Part shown: one piece after another, positions 1 through 7,589 of the stretch
How positions within the stretch are numbered: the stretch's first letter is position 1
How the letters are laid out: every line of letters starts with the position of its first letter
Assembly (NCBI GenBank): GCA_030684755.1
Contig: JAUXXN010000404.1
Coordinates: 1 to 15,696 of the forward strand
Reading direction: 5' to 3'
Origin: Hydrogenophaga sp.
GTDB lineage: Bacteria > Pseudomonadota > Gammaproteobacteria > Burkholderiales > Burkholderiaceae_C
Length of the DNA stretch: 15,696 nt
Notes under the pieces: model-generated
Database searches by the model: none
What the model was told of the DNA's origin: nothing
Seen by the model: only the letters and a program-made list of their open reading frames with translations
Translations under genes and position numbers: made by a program

Positions 1-326
1 GCAAGTTGCGCGCATTGGCCGTGACCACCGCCAAGCGCTCGGCAGCACTGCCAGACGTTCCCACGCTTGAAGAAGCGGGGATGAAAGACTTCAATATCGG
101 CACCTGGTTTGGGGTGCTTGCCCCTGCGGCAACGCCCAAGGAGATAGTTAATCGCCTAAACACCGAGATAGTCAAGATCATCCAGTCGCCCGAATTCCGT
201 GCGCGCATGGCCGACATTGGGGCCGAACCGATCGGTGACACCAGCGAGCAAATGGCAAAGCAGATTGCCAGCGAGACGGCCAAGTTTTCCGTCCTCGTCA
301 AAGAAGCCAAGATCGAAGTCGAGTGA
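1..326 (+). CDS. Bug-family tripartite tricarboxylate transporter substrate-binding protein, C-terminal part
   Basis: This is the 3' end of a gene that begins before the window; the open frame runs unbroken from base 1 (first complete codon at 3) to TGA at 324-326. The protein fragment has hallmarks of Bug (TctC-like) periplasmic binding proteins: a GKLRALAVTT stretch, then LPDVPTLEEAGM, then a W-x-G-x-x-APAATPKEIV segment and a C-terminal helix that ends with SETAKFSVLVKEAKI. Bug proteins bind small carboxylated solutes in the periplasm, either for tripartite transporters or as orphan receptors; the ligand cannot be read from this part. The TTG at 6 is only an internal codon, because the family match extends upstream of it. 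Bug genes are numerous in Burkholderiales, which fits the organism guess. A possible hairpin follows the stop. Confidence 0.9.
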   Translation, partial: KLRALAVTTAKRSAALPDVPTLEEAGMKDFNIGTWFGVLAPAATPKEIVNRLNTEIVKIIQSPEFRARMADIGAEPIGDTSEQMAKQIASETAKFSVLVKEAKIEVE

Positions 327-338
327 ATCTGTGCAGCA

Positions 339-367
339 GAGGGGATGGTTGAAATGAGATCCCCCTC
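339..367 (+). terminator. Possible terminator hairpin after the Bug gene
   Basis: GAGGGGAT (339-346) can pair with ATCCCCCTC (359-367) with one bulged base across a 12-nt loop, 12 bases after the Bug stop codon. No T-run follows the stem, so this is at best an imperfect intrinsic terminator or a structured 3' end. The downstream neighbour is a pseudogene, so nothing contradicts termination here. Confidence 0.3.
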
Positions 368-456
368 GGCTTCAGTGACGGCCCGGGGGCTTACTGTCGT
401 AAGGGCAAAAATCAGCTCCTGGAGCGAGGCCCTTCGAAGTCACGCAGAGACGCCAA

Positions 457-774
457 TTGACAAGGTTGCTGGGCATTTCATCAACTTTTTGCCCAACGCC
501 ATCTACAAGCCCGAGGTGTGCATCCGCACCACCCTGGCCGCTGCCGAGGCCAACGGCTTCCCGCTGGATCTCATCATTTTTGAAGTGACCGAAGGCGAGC
601 GCGTGGAAGACGGCCCGTGATTCGCGCAAATTTTGCGCGAGTACACGCGCTGCGGGTTCAAAACGGCCATCGACGACTTCGGCGCAGGCTATGCCGGGCT
701 ACCTGTTTGCCAGACCAGGCTTCAAGTCGGTGGCTCCGGTCAACGAGTCCGCACTCGCCGTGGCAGCGCACTGA
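457..774 (+). pseudogene. Degenerate EAL-domain (c-di-GMP phosphodiesterase) remnant
   Basis: Reading 457 onward gives FINFLPNAIYKPEVCIRTTL and IIFEVTEGERVEDG, a classic EAL-domain block of the type found in BLUF/YcgF-like phosphodiesterases. An in-frame TGA at 618-620 interrupts it. The same frame then continues with ILREYTRCGFKTAIDDFGAGYAG, containing the conserved DDFG metal-site motif. Directly after GYAG the match jumps, in another frame, to GYLFARPGFKSV and NESALAVAAH with a stop at 772-774, which is the normal C-terminal end of EAL domains. About 80 residues, including the usual KLD and EGVE motifs, are missing at this joint. The N-terminal part, including the EAL signature itself, is also absent. 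Nothing recognisable lies in 327-456 apart from the hairpin. The gene cannot make an active enzyme. Confidence 0.85.
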
Positions 775-829
775 ACGCTGGGCGGGTGCCGCTGCCCTTG
801 CTGGCTAAAGACCTGGACTTCCTTTGGCC

Positions 830-1300
830 TCAGGTTCTGGCCTTGGTGGCCACCAGCCAGTAGGTCACACCCAGCGCCAGCAACACGGCGCCGGTGCCAT
901 AGAGGTATTCAGGTGCAACCGTGTTGAAGTCCAACACGATCACCTTGCGTGCAATGGCCATCAGGGCGGTGGCAATCACCAACCTCACGTGGATCACGTC
1001 GTCGCGCAGGTAGAGCGTGATGTTGGCAAAAATTTCAATCGCAATCAGCACCGCCAAGAACGACGCGAACACCACAAAGATGTCGTTCAGGCTCAGCAGC
1101 AAAAACGGCGGTGCCATCAGCCGTTCGTAGAGCACAAAAGCCACGTCGGCCACACTCAAAAAAATCACGATCACCATGAACACCGCCAGCACCCGAATGG
1201 CTTGCCGGATGGCTGTGTTCAAGCCGGTGATCAGCTGGTCGCCATTGCTGGCGCCCAGGTGTTTCTCCACCGGGGTGGTTGAGGGTGTGTCGTCGTTCAT
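830..1300 (-). CDS. PsiE-family (phosphate-starvation-inducible E) membrane protein
   Basis: The 156-residue protein has four hydrophobic segments at about residues 34-56, 72-96, 103-122 and 133-152. The loop motif RDDVIHVRLVIATALMAIAR and the following IVLDF match the PsiE family. PsiE was named for induction by phosphate starvation in E. coli; its molecular function is still unknown. The protein should sit in the inner membrane with a short charged N-terminus. The ATG at 1298-1300 has only a weak upstream GCGAGAC as ribosome site. It is the third gene in a minus-strand row after fadD and the symporter, but the 104-bp gap makes co-transcription uncertain. No phosphate (Pho) box was recognised by eye. 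Confidence 0.85.
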   Translation of the reverse strand: MNDDTPSTTPVEKHLGASNGDQLITGLNTAIRQAIRVLAVFMVIVIFLSVADVAFVLYERLMAPPFLLLSLNDIFVVFASFLAVLIAIEIFANITLYLRDDVIHVRLVIATALMAIARKVIVLDFNTVAPEYLYGTGAVLLALGVTYWLVATKART

Positions 1301-1404
1301 GGGCTTGTCTCGCTGAAGTCATGATGAAATCGCGAACGAGACTAGCACCGTGAAGTGACAGTTGTTTTGATGCAGGGCAGAAAATCGGGCTGCCCGTGCC
1401 CACT

Positions 1405-2316
1405 TTAGCCCGCCAGCACCTTGCCGTCTTTGGCCCGGTCGCGTGCCAGCGCTTCGGCTTCGCTCTTGCGGCGGAAGAACACCGTCACGATGCTGGAGGT
1501 GATCACAATGAAGAGTGAGTACAGCACCGGAATCAGCAGGACCTCTTGCTGCATGGGTCCGGTGAAGGTCAGCGTCACGATCAGCACCGCCAGCGGGCCG
1601 TTTTGAATGCCGGTCTCCATCGCGATGGTGCGGCTGCGGTTCGGGTCTTGCTTGAGCAAGCGGGCCAGCGCGTAGCCCAAACCCATGCCGAAGATGCCCA
1701 GCCCAATGGCCGCGAAGAACACGTACCAAGGCGTAATGGCCAGCAGGTTGTGGTTGCGGGGAATCCAGGTGAACACGAGGAACAGAATCACCGCCACCCC
1801 CAGCATGCCACCCAGCAGTTCGATGGTGGCCCCGATGTTGGGGTTGAGCTTGCGCAGCACCATGCCGATGATGGTGGGCACCAACAGCACAAACAGCACC
1901 TGCGCCACATTGCCCGCCGGGATCTTGAAGTCACCGCTCAGCCCGGCCAGTTGCGAATAAAACTCCAGCAGCGCAGGCACCATGCCCAGCGCGACCAGCG
2001 ACGACACCGACGTCATCATGATGGAGAGCGCCAGCACCGCTTTGCTGAAGTAGGTGAAGATGTTGGAGGTGGTGCCGCCCGGCATGCAGGCCATCAGAAT
2101 CAGGCCCACCGTCAGGCCCGGCGACAGGTCCAGCGCCTGCGCCAGCAAAAAGCCCAGCAGCGGCATGATGCCGTACTGGCACAGCAAGCCCACCATCACG
2201 CCCTTGGGCTTGCGAAAAGCGATGCGAAAGTCGCGCCAGGTGAGTGACGCGCCCATGCCGAGCATGATGACGATCATCATGATGCCCAGCAGCTTGGTCT
2301 CGAATTCGGAGATCAT
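1405..2316 (-). CDS. Bile acid:sodium symporter (BASS) family transporter
   Basis: The 303-residue protein is almost entirely hydrophobic with about nine to ten membrane segments, the usual size for bacterial BASS carriers. Two signature regions are visible: CMPGGTTSNIFTYFSK around residues 77-92 and ETGIQNGPLAV around 234-243. In the family these form the crossed, unwound helices that bind Na+ and substrate. Bacterial members move organic anions such as bile acids, pantoate or other carboxylates; the substrate here is unknown. ATG is preceded by AAAGAGAATACCAAC, with AGAG as a modest ribosome site. It lies 36 bp downstream of fadD on the same strand, so the two are probably one transcript, and the carrier could import an organic acid that FadD activates (inference). 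Confidence 0.88.
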   Translation of the reverse strand: MISEFETKLLGIMMIVIMLGMGASLTWRDFRIAFRKPKGVMVGLLCQYGIMPLLGFLLAQALDLSPGLTVGLILMACMPGGTTSNIFTYFSKAVLALSIMMTSVSSLVALGMVPALLEFYSQLAGLSGDFKIPAGNVAQVLFVLLVPTIIGMVLRKLNPNIGATIELLGGMLGVAVILFLVFTWIPRNHNLLAITPWYVFFAAIGLGIFGMGLGYALARLLKQDPNRSRTIAMETGIQNGPLAVLIVTLTFTGPMQQEVLLIPVLYSLFIVITSSIVTVFFRRKSEAEALARDRAKDGKVLAG

Positions 2317-2352
2317 GTTGGTATTCTCTTTTTCAGGGTGAAGGGGCTGTGC

Positions 2353-4101
2353 TCAACCACGGTTCAATTCTTTGGCCACGTCCTTGCGCAGGTCTTTGCG
2401 CAACACCTTGCCAATCGGGCTCTTGGGCAGGTCGTCGCGCACCACCACCAGCCGGGGCACTTTGTATGCGGCCAGGTGTTGTTTGCAGTGGGCAATCACG
2501 TCGGCGGGCATCACCTCTTTTTCATGGTCGGGGTTTTGCACCACATAGGCTCGAACCGCCTCGCCCGTCTTGTCATCGGGCACGCCGATCACCGCCACTT
2601 CCAGCACATGGTCCATGTCGGCAATCACGTCTTCCACCTCGTTCGGGTACACGTTGAAGCCAGACACGAGAATCATGTCCTTCTTGCGGTCCACGATACG
2701 CATGAAACCGGTCTCGTCCATCACCGCCACGTCACCGGTGGCAAACCAGCCGTCTTTCATCACATGGGCGGTTTCTTCTTTGGCGTTCCAGTAACCCTGC
2801 ATCACCTGCGGGCCGCGCACCCAGATCTCACCCGGTGCGCCGGGGGCCACGTCATGTCCTTCGTCGTTCACCAGACGCACATCGGTGCCTGGGGCTGGAA
2901 TGCCGATGCTGCCGTCGCGCGGGGTGCCTGTCAGTGGGTTGAAGCTCACCACTGGAGAGGTTTCGGTCAACCCGTAACCTTCTGCAATGGGCGTCTTCGT
3001 CAGCTCGCGCCAGCGCTGCGCCACGGCGGTGTGCAGTGCCGTACCGCCCGAGATGGAGGCCTTCAGCGTCTTGGGTGGGAAGGCCACAAACCACTCTTCG
3101 TTGAGCAGGCCGTTGAAAAGGGTGTTCACCCCTGTCATCCAGGTGATGGGAAAGTTTTCCATGGCCCGCTGCAGGCTCTGCACCGGCCTCGGGTTGGGTA
3201 TCAGCACGTTGTGCCCGCCCATGGCCAGGAAGCCCAGCAGGTTGGTTGTGAACGCGAAGATGTGGTACAGCGGCAAGGCCGTGAGCACGCACTCTTGGCC
3301 CGGGGCCATGTGGCTCAGGCCCATGGCGCGGGTCTGCTGGATGTTGCTCAGCAAGTTGCCATGCGTCAGCATGGCGCCCTTGCTCACCCCGGTGGTGCCA
3401 CCGGTGTATTGCAGCACAGCCAAGTCGTTGCGGCCCACACCTTGCCAGTAGGTGCGTGCCGGCGTTTTGGCCAGCGTGGCGCGGCCCTGGGCCAGCGCGT
3501 CTTTCAGCCGCACATGCGGCGCCGTCACCGGCGGCAGCACCCGGTTCCAGTAGCGTTGCACGCCCCGCACAATGGCGCCTGGAATGGCCGGGAAAAACTC
3601 CGACACGGAAGCCAGCACCACCTGTTTGATGCCGGTCTTGGCCAGCACAGCTGGCAGCTTGTCGGCAAACATGTCCACCATCACCAACACCTGCGCGCCC
3701 GCGTTGTTGAACTGGTGGATCATTTCTGTTTCGGTGTAGAGCGGGTTGGTGTTCACCAGCACGCAGCCGGCCTTGAACACCCCCAACGCCGCCACCGGGT
3801 AGCCCAGGCTGTTGGGCAACTGAACGGCCACGCGCGCGCCCGCTTCCAGCTTAAGCACCCCCCGCAAATAGCCAGCGAAAGCGTCCGAGAGCTCGTCCAC
3901 TTGGGCAAAGCTCAGACGGCCATTCATGCCGTTGGGCACAACGCAACTGAAAGCGGCTTTGACCTGGCTTTCGGTCTGCCACTTCTTGCAGCTTTCAAAG
4001 GCCAGCTCGGCGAGGTTGCTGTAGGGCAACTGCTCCAAGGCCTGGGCAATGCCCACCTGCTGGTAGGACACATGCCAGGGACGCGCAGGTGATTCGGTCA
4101 T
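2353..4101 (-). CDS. fadD: Long-chain fatty acid-CoA ligase
   Basis: The protein (582 residues from the ATG at 4101) is a class I adenylate-forming enzyme that makes acyl-CoA from fatty acid, ATP and CoA, the entry step of beta-oxidation at the inner membrane. Visible motifs are the P-loop TGGTTGVSKG (233-242), YGLTETSPV (376-384), GDVAVMDETGFMRIVDRKKD (456-475) and SPIGK, with the adenylation lysine at 565. The N-terminal WxVSYxxVGIAQALEQLPYSNL block resembles Burkholderiales FadD. An in-frame ATG at 4173 exists, but the family start MTESPARPW and a TetR-like palindrome at 4130-4141 favour 4101. No strong Shine-Dalgarno precedes 4101. It is complete, of normal length, and leads the fadD/BASS pair. 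A short- or aryl-acyl specificity cannot be excluded. Confidence 0.92.
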   Translation of the reverse strand: MTESPARPWHVSYQQVGIAQALEQLPYSNLAELAFESCKKWQTESQVKAAFSCVVPNGMNGRLSFAQVDELSDAFAGYLRGVLKLEAGARVAVQLPNSLGYPVAALGVFKAGCVLVNTNPLYTETEMIHQFNNAGAQVLVMVDMFADKLPAVLAKTGIKQVVLASVSEFFPAIPGAIVRGVQRYWNRVLPPVTAPHVRLKDALAQGRATLAKTPARTYWQGVGRNDLAVLQYTGGTTGVSKGAMLTHGNLLSNIQQTRAMGLSHMAPGQECVLTALPLYHIFAFTTNLLGFLAMGGHNVLIPNPRPVQSLQRAMENFPITWMTGVNTLFNGLLNEEWFVAFPPKTLKASISGGTALHTAVAQRWRELTKTPIAEGYGLTETSPVVSFNPLTGTPRDGSIGIPAPGTDVRLVNDEGHDVAPGAPGEIWVRGPQVMQGYWNAKEETAHVMKDGWFATGDVAVMDETGFMRIVDRKKDMILVSGFNVYPNEVEDVIADMDHVLEVAVIGVPDDKTGEAVRAYVVQNPDHEKEVMPADVIAHCKQHLAAYKVPRLVVVRDDLPKSPIGKVLRKDLRKDVAKELNRG

Positions 4102-4129
4102 GGGAAGTTTCGTTGTTGGGTGGATAAAA

Positions 4130-4141
4130 GAACGGACGTTC
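4130..4141. promoter_or_regulatory. TetR-type operator candidate upstream of fadD
   Basis: GAACGGACGTTC is a GAACG-N2-CGTTC palindrome flanked by A-rich sequence on the left and T-rich sequence on the right, 29 bases upstream of the chosen fadD start. Palindromes of the form AACGNNCGTT are typical for TetR-family repressors, several of which control fatty acid degradation genes in proteobacteria. A TTGACT hexamer on the minus strand (4164-4169) could be the -35 box, though the matching -10 is poor. Position and symmetry are seen; the regulator is inferred and not in this window. Confidence 0.5.
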
Positions 4142-4191
4142 GTTTTTGATTTGCCACGATGGTAGTCAAACAATGGTTGGATTTTTCGAGT

Positions 4192-4220
4192 TTGACCTCC
4201 TATTTGCCTCGGGGTATACC
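4192..4220 (+). promoter_or_regulatory. Sigma70-like promoter of the serine hydrolase gene
   Basis: TTGACC (4192-4197) and TATACC (4215-4220) are separated by exactly 17 bases, close to the sigma70 consensus. Transcription from here would start near 4227 and give a leader of about 120 nt before the ATG at 4349. A perfect 10-bp palindrome GGGTATACCC (4212-4221) overlaps the -10 box and could be a repressor site or chance. Confidence 0.55.
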
Positions 4221-4348
4221 CTCGTTACCGGCGTGAAACTGGGGTTGGACCCGCAAAGATCCTGTGCCGAGGTGCTCAGCTGGTCGGCCTGCATGCTGCA
4301 TGATCCGTAGACTCTGGAACCTTCAAGACCTTGCGCAGGAACACCGCC

Positions 4349-5560
4349 ATGAAGTTCAAAACAACCGCCCTTGTTGCCCTGGTTGCCATCGCTGGCGCGG
4401 GCGCGCTCGCCTGGCAGAGCCTAGACAAAGAAACCCGGGGTTTCCTGGCCGCGTTCCCTACCAACACCGACCTGCTTTTCTGGAGCACATCACAGCGCGA
4501 CGCCGCTTTCCGGGCGCTGGACAGGCTGCCATTTCTGGCCAAACACCGCGTGGTTCCCGCCGGTGCCACACCGTCAGCTTTGCCACCGGGCCCGCCGTTG
4601 CCGCTGCCTTTGGACGTGGACGCTTACATGCAGGCACAGCGCAGTGCGGCGCTCATGGTGGTGCACAACGGGCAGGTGCGGCTGGAACGCTATGGGCTGG
4701 ACTTTGACAGCCAGGGGCGCTGGACCAGCTTTTCTGTGGCCAAGTCCTTCACCTCCACTTTGGTGGGTGCGGCTGTGCGCGACGGCCACATCAAGAGCAT
4801 GGACGACAAAGTCAGCGACTACATCCAAGAGATGAAAGGCTCGGCCTACGACGACGTGAGCATCCGTCAGCTGCTCACCATGACTTCCGGCGTGGCGTGG
4901 AACGAAGACTACGGCGATCCACAATCTGACGTGGCCCAGTTCAACAACCACAAACCCGAAGCTGGCGTGGACGCTTTGGTGAGCTACATGCGCCAGCTGC
5001 CCCGCGCTGTGCCCGCAGGCACACGCTGGCTCTACAGCACCGGCGAAACCAATCTGGTGGGCGTGTTGCTCAGCCGGGCTACCCAAAAACCCTTGTCGGT
5101 TTACCTGTCAGAAAAAATCTGGGTGCCCGCAGGCATGGAGCAGCAAGCCACCTGGATTCTGAGCAAAACCGGACAAGAGATCAGTGGCTGCTGCATTCAG
5201 GCGGCCACGCGCGACTTTGCCCGCTTTGGCCAGTTCATTTTGAACGGCGCGGTGGTGAACGGCCAAAGCACCGTGCCCGAAGGCTGGTTGACGGAGGCCA
5301 CCACCGCCCGCACCGGCATCAACACGCCCGGACGCGGCTACGGCTACCAGTGGTGGACCTACGACGACGGCACCTTTGCCGCGCGCGGCATCTTTGGCCA
5401 AGGCATCTTCATCGACCCCGTGCGCCAGCTGGTGATTGCGTCCAATGCCAACTGGGGCACCAGCGCCAGCGACCCGGCGGACAGCGCTGCCCGGGAGGCC
5501 TTCTACCAGGCGGTGCAAAAGGCGGTGGACGAAGAGGCCGCCACCGCAAAAGGGCGTTGA
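4349..5560 (+). CDS. Secreted/membrane-anchored serine hydrolase of the beta-lactamase (class C-like) family
   Basis: The 403-residue protein begins with MKFKTTALVALVAIAGAGAL, a signal peptide or N-terminal anchor. The serine hydrolase core follows from about residue 85. The catalytic SxxK motif is SVAK (Ser129, Lys132) in SFSVAKSFTSTLVG. The second motif is YST (229-231) in WLYSTGETNLVG. A GIFGQGIFIDP segment (347-357) takes the place of the third motif. LLTMTSGVAWNEDY and YGYQWW are common in 6-aminohexanoate-dimer hydrolase and esterase-like members, so the substrate may be an ester or amide rather than a beta-lactam. ATG at 4349 has AGGA eight bases upstream; an upstream TTG at 4331 overlaps that ribosome site region and is less likely. 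It is driven by the promoter at 4192-4220 and converges on the VCBS-repeat gene. Confidence 0.88.
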   Translation: MKFKTTALVALVAIAGAGALAWQSLDKETRGFLAAFPTNTDLLFWSTSQRDAAFRALDRLPFLAKHRVVPAGATPSALPPGPPLPLPLDVDAYMQAQRSAALMVVHNGQVRLERYGLDFDSQGRWTSFSVAKSFTSTLVGAAVRDGHIKSMDDKVSDYIQEMKGSAYDDVSIRQLLTMTSGVAWNEDYGDPQSDVAQFNNHKPEAGVDALVSYMRQLPRAVPAGTRWLYSTGETNLVGVLLSRATQKPLSVYLSEKIWVPAGMEQQATWILSKTGQEISGCCIQAATRDFARFGQFILNGAVVNGQSTVPEGWLTEATTARTGINTPGRGYGYQWWTYDDGTFAARGIFGQGIFIDPVRQLVIASNANWGTSASDPADSAAREAFYQAVQKAVDEEAATAKGR

Positions 5561-5562
5561 TT

Positions 5563-5604
5563 CAACGGCGTCAAGGCAACGGCGTCAAGGCAACAGCGTC
5601 ACGC
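5563..5604. repeat. 14-bp tandem repeat, about three copies, at a convergent gene junction
   Basis: CAACGGCGTCAAGG occurs at 5563-5576 and again exactly at 5577-5590, followed by a diverged third unit CAACAGCGTCACGC at 5591-5604. The first copy and part of the second fill the 24-bp gap between the two convergent genes. The rest of the second and the third unit encode the last residues and the stop of the minus-strand gene. This looks like a local slippage expansion that may have shifted that protein's C-terminus. Confidence 0.9.
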
Positions 5605-6568
5605 GCAGCGAGCGCCCATCCGCCAAGGTGGCGCAGGCGCCTTGCGGCAGGGGTGTGAGCCGTTCAACCAGGCCGGGCAGCGGCTTCAGGTCGGCCAACT
5701 CGGTCCATTGGCCTGGGGCGTCCCACCGCAAGGCGTGCAGGGCGCGGCGCGTCATGTCGGGCAGAACCACGGTAGGGCGTTGGCCGGGTTGCTGAACGAT
5801 CACAGCCAAGTCTTGCTCCAGCGCACCCATGCGGTGGTTGGACACATCCATCACCGTTGCAAACGGCACCAAAGCCGGTGGCCGGTAATGCAACAACTGC
5901 AGCACCCCGCCAATGTGCGGCGTGACCACGCTGGCCAAGTCGGGTTGGCCATCGCCATCGAAATCGGCCACACCCACCGGGTTGAGCCAACGAAACGTGG
6001 AGCCCGCAAAAGGGCCTCGGGCGCGCTCTGTCAGGCGGGGGCCTTGGGCGGTTTGGTCAACGCCCAGCACCACCAGCGAAGCACCCCGCAGAGCGTCGGC
6101 TTCAATCAGCACAATTTCTTCGCGGCCGTCTTGGTCCAAGTCCACGGTGCGCGGCACCCGGTCCTCGTAGACCCGGTGCAAGGGCAGCACCAGTTGCACC
6201 GTTTCCCAGCCGCCCGCTGGCGTCTTCACCAGCGCGTGCACGCTGCCCGCGTGCACCGGGGAGCCCAGCGCGCCGTGCGGGTATCGCCGGGTGGGGGAAC
6301 CGAGCCAAACCCAGGCCACGTCGTGCCGCCCGGGCACAGCCTGGCTTTCGGGTATGCGTTGTTGGGCCGCTGCTGGCATGGGCTGCAGGGATGGCGCGCT
6401 GCGCTCGGTGGGGTGGCAAGACTGGGCCAGTGGGGTCACCGTCAGGCCCATGGCGCTGGCCGCAGGTGCGTGCAAGCCCAAGCAGGCGAACAGGGCACCC
6501 AGGGCGCCCAAAAAGGCATTTGGGCTCAACAATGATGGCGGGAATAAAAAGCGAAGAACAGAGGTCAT
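5585..6568 (-). CDS. Exported FG-GAP/VCBS-repeat protein
   Basis: The 327-residue protein starts with a basic and hydrophobic leader (to about residue 39, ending APAASA), a likely Sec signal peptide. Two calcium-binding beta-propeller motifs are clear: VDLDQDGREEIVLIE (142-156) and VADFDGDGQPDLASV (200-214), both of the DxDxDG type seen in FG-GAP/VCBS blades. Other blades are too diverged to count by eye. Such proteins fold as periplasmic or surface beta-propellers that bind partners or sugars; no catalytic residues are recognised. The ATG at 6568 was chosen because the leader starts there; a TTG at 6586 is in frame, and neither has a clear ribosome site. The C-terminal codons lie within the 14-bp tandem repeat. 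The exact function is unknown. Confidence 0.78.
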   Translation of the reverse strand: MTSVLRFLFPPSLLSPNAFLGALGALFACLGLHAPAASAMGLTVTPLAQSCHPTERSAPSLQPMPAAAQQRIPESQAVPGRHDVAWVWLGSPTRRYPHGALGSPVHAGSVHALVKTPAGGWETVQLVLPLHRVYEDRVPRTVDLDQDGREEIVLIEADALRGASLVVLGVDQTAQGPRLTERARGPFAGSTFRWLNPVGVADFDGDGQPDLASVVTPHIGGVLQLLHYRPPALVPFATVMDVSNHRMGALEQDLAVIVQQPGQRPTVVLPDMTRRALHALRWDAPGQWTELADLKPLPGLVERLTPLPQGACATLADGRSLRVTLLP

Positions 6569-6735
6569 GGCGGTCTGTCGCGTCAATTGGCAGCTTCTTA
6601 CACCGGAATGGGCCGCGAGGCCGCTGCACCGCAGCGCTGCAAATATTTTTCGCCCGGCTTACGATCCGGTTTCCGTTCGGTGCGCCGTCAGACCTCTTTC
6701 GCCGTGCTGCCCTCAGCGAACCCACCCCTTTACCC

Positions 6736-7560
6736 ATGACCGAAAAAACCCCCTACACACCGCCCACCGTCTGGACCTGGGACCAAGCCAACGGCGGCAA
6801 GTTTGCCAACATCAACCGCCCCATTGCCGGCCCCACGCACGACAAAGCCCTGCCCGTGGGCCAGCATCCGCTGCAGCTGTATTCCATGGCCACGCCCAAC
6901 GGCGTGAAGGTCACGGTGATGCTCGAAGAGCTGCTCGCCCTGGGCCACACCGGCGCCGAATACGACGGCTGGCTCATCAAAATCAGCGACGGCGACCAGT
7001 TCTCCAGCGGCTTTGTGGAGGTCAACCCCAACTCCAAAATTCCAGCCCTGCTCGACCGCAGCACCGAGCCGCCCACGCGCGTGTTTGAGTCCGGCGCCAT
7101 CCTGTTGTATCTGGCAGAAAAGTTTGGCGCCTTGTTGCCCACGAGCCCCGCCGCGCGCACCGAAGCGCTCAACTGGCTGTTCTGGCAAATGGGTTCCGCG
7201 CCTTACCTGGGCGGCGGTTTTGGCCACTTTTACGCCTACGCGCCTGAGAAGTTCGAATACCCCATCAACCGCTTCGCCATGGAAGTCAAGCGCCAGCTCG
7301 ACGTGCTCAACCGCCACTTGGCCACACACACCTACATGGCCGGTGACGAATACAGCATTGCCGACATCGCCATCTACCCCTGGTACGGCTTGATGGTGGA
7401 GGGCAAGGCCTACAGCGCGGGTGAATTCCTTTCGGTACATGAATACACCCACGTGCAGCGCTGGGCAGCGTCCATCGCCGCGCGCCCGGCCGTGGAGCGC
7501 GGGCGCCGCATCAACCGCGTCTGGGGTGAAGAATCCGAGCAGGTGCCCGAACGGCATTGA
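6736..7560 (+). CDS. yghU: Glutathione S-transferase / GSH-dependent disulfide-bond oxidoreductase, YghU/YfcG type
   Basis: The 274-residue protein has the long N-terminal extension and thioredoxin fold typical of Nu-class GSTs. In SMATPNGVKVTVMLEEL (50-66), Thr53 and Asn55 correspond to the Thr/Asn pair that replaces the catalytic Tyr/Ser in YfcG and YghU. VNPNSKIPAL (96-105) with the cis-proline and FESGAILLYL (117-126) form the glutathione site. The helical C-terminal domain (from about 138) contains GGGFGHFY and YSIADIAIYPW. In E. coli these enzymes bind two GSH molecules or GSSG and reduce disulfides and some peroxides in the cytoplasm. Start at ATG 6736; the upstream sequence has no clear Shine-Dalgarno. 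Length is close to E. coli YghU. It is transcribed alone and converges with the large membrane protein gene. Confidence 0.9.
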   Translation: MTEKTPYTPPTVWTWDQANGGKFANINRPIAGPTHDKALPVGQHPLQLYSMATPNGVKVTVMLEELLALGHTGAEYDGWLIKISDGDQFSSGFVEVNPNSKIPALLDRSTEPPTRVFESGAILLYLAEKFGALLPTSPAARTEALNWLFWQMGSAPYLGGGFGHFYAYAPEKFEYPINRFAMEVKRQLDVLNRHLATHTYMAGDEYSIADIAIYPWYGLMVEGKAYSAGEFLSVHEYTHVQRWAASIAARPAVERGRRINRVWGEESEQVPERH

Positions 7561-7562
7561 AC

Positions 7563-7578
7563 CGCCGCAGCAGCGGCG
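7563..7578. terminator. Small GC hairpin between convergent genes
   Basis: CGCCGC-AGCA-GCGGCG forms a perfect 6-bp stem with a tetraloop three bases after the GST stop and 11 bases before the end of the opposing gene. No T-run follows on either strand, so it would be a weak bidirectional terminator or only a structured 3' end. Confidence 0.35.
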
Positions 7579-7589
7579 CTGTCGGTGGC

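Noticed and set aside
1307..1342. GTCTCG/CGAGAC inverted repeat upstream of the PsiE gene
   Set aside because: Six-base arms 24 bases apart are expected by chance in GC-rich DNA, and there is no further symmetry.
1375..1395. GGGCAG/CTGCCC hairpin between the symporter and PsiE genes as a terminator
   Set aside because: Only six pairs with a 9-nt loop and no T-run on the minus strand, so it is not convincing as an intrinsic terminator.
2338..4092. 584-codon open frame on the plus strand opposite fadD
   Set aside because: It is rich in His, Gln, Gly and Arg and has no family features; it mirrors the codon bias of the strong fadD frame on the other strand.
5563..5604. Tandem repeat as a CRISPR-like array
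   Set aside because: Units are directly adjacent without spacers and only 14 bp long; this is a simple tandem duplication.
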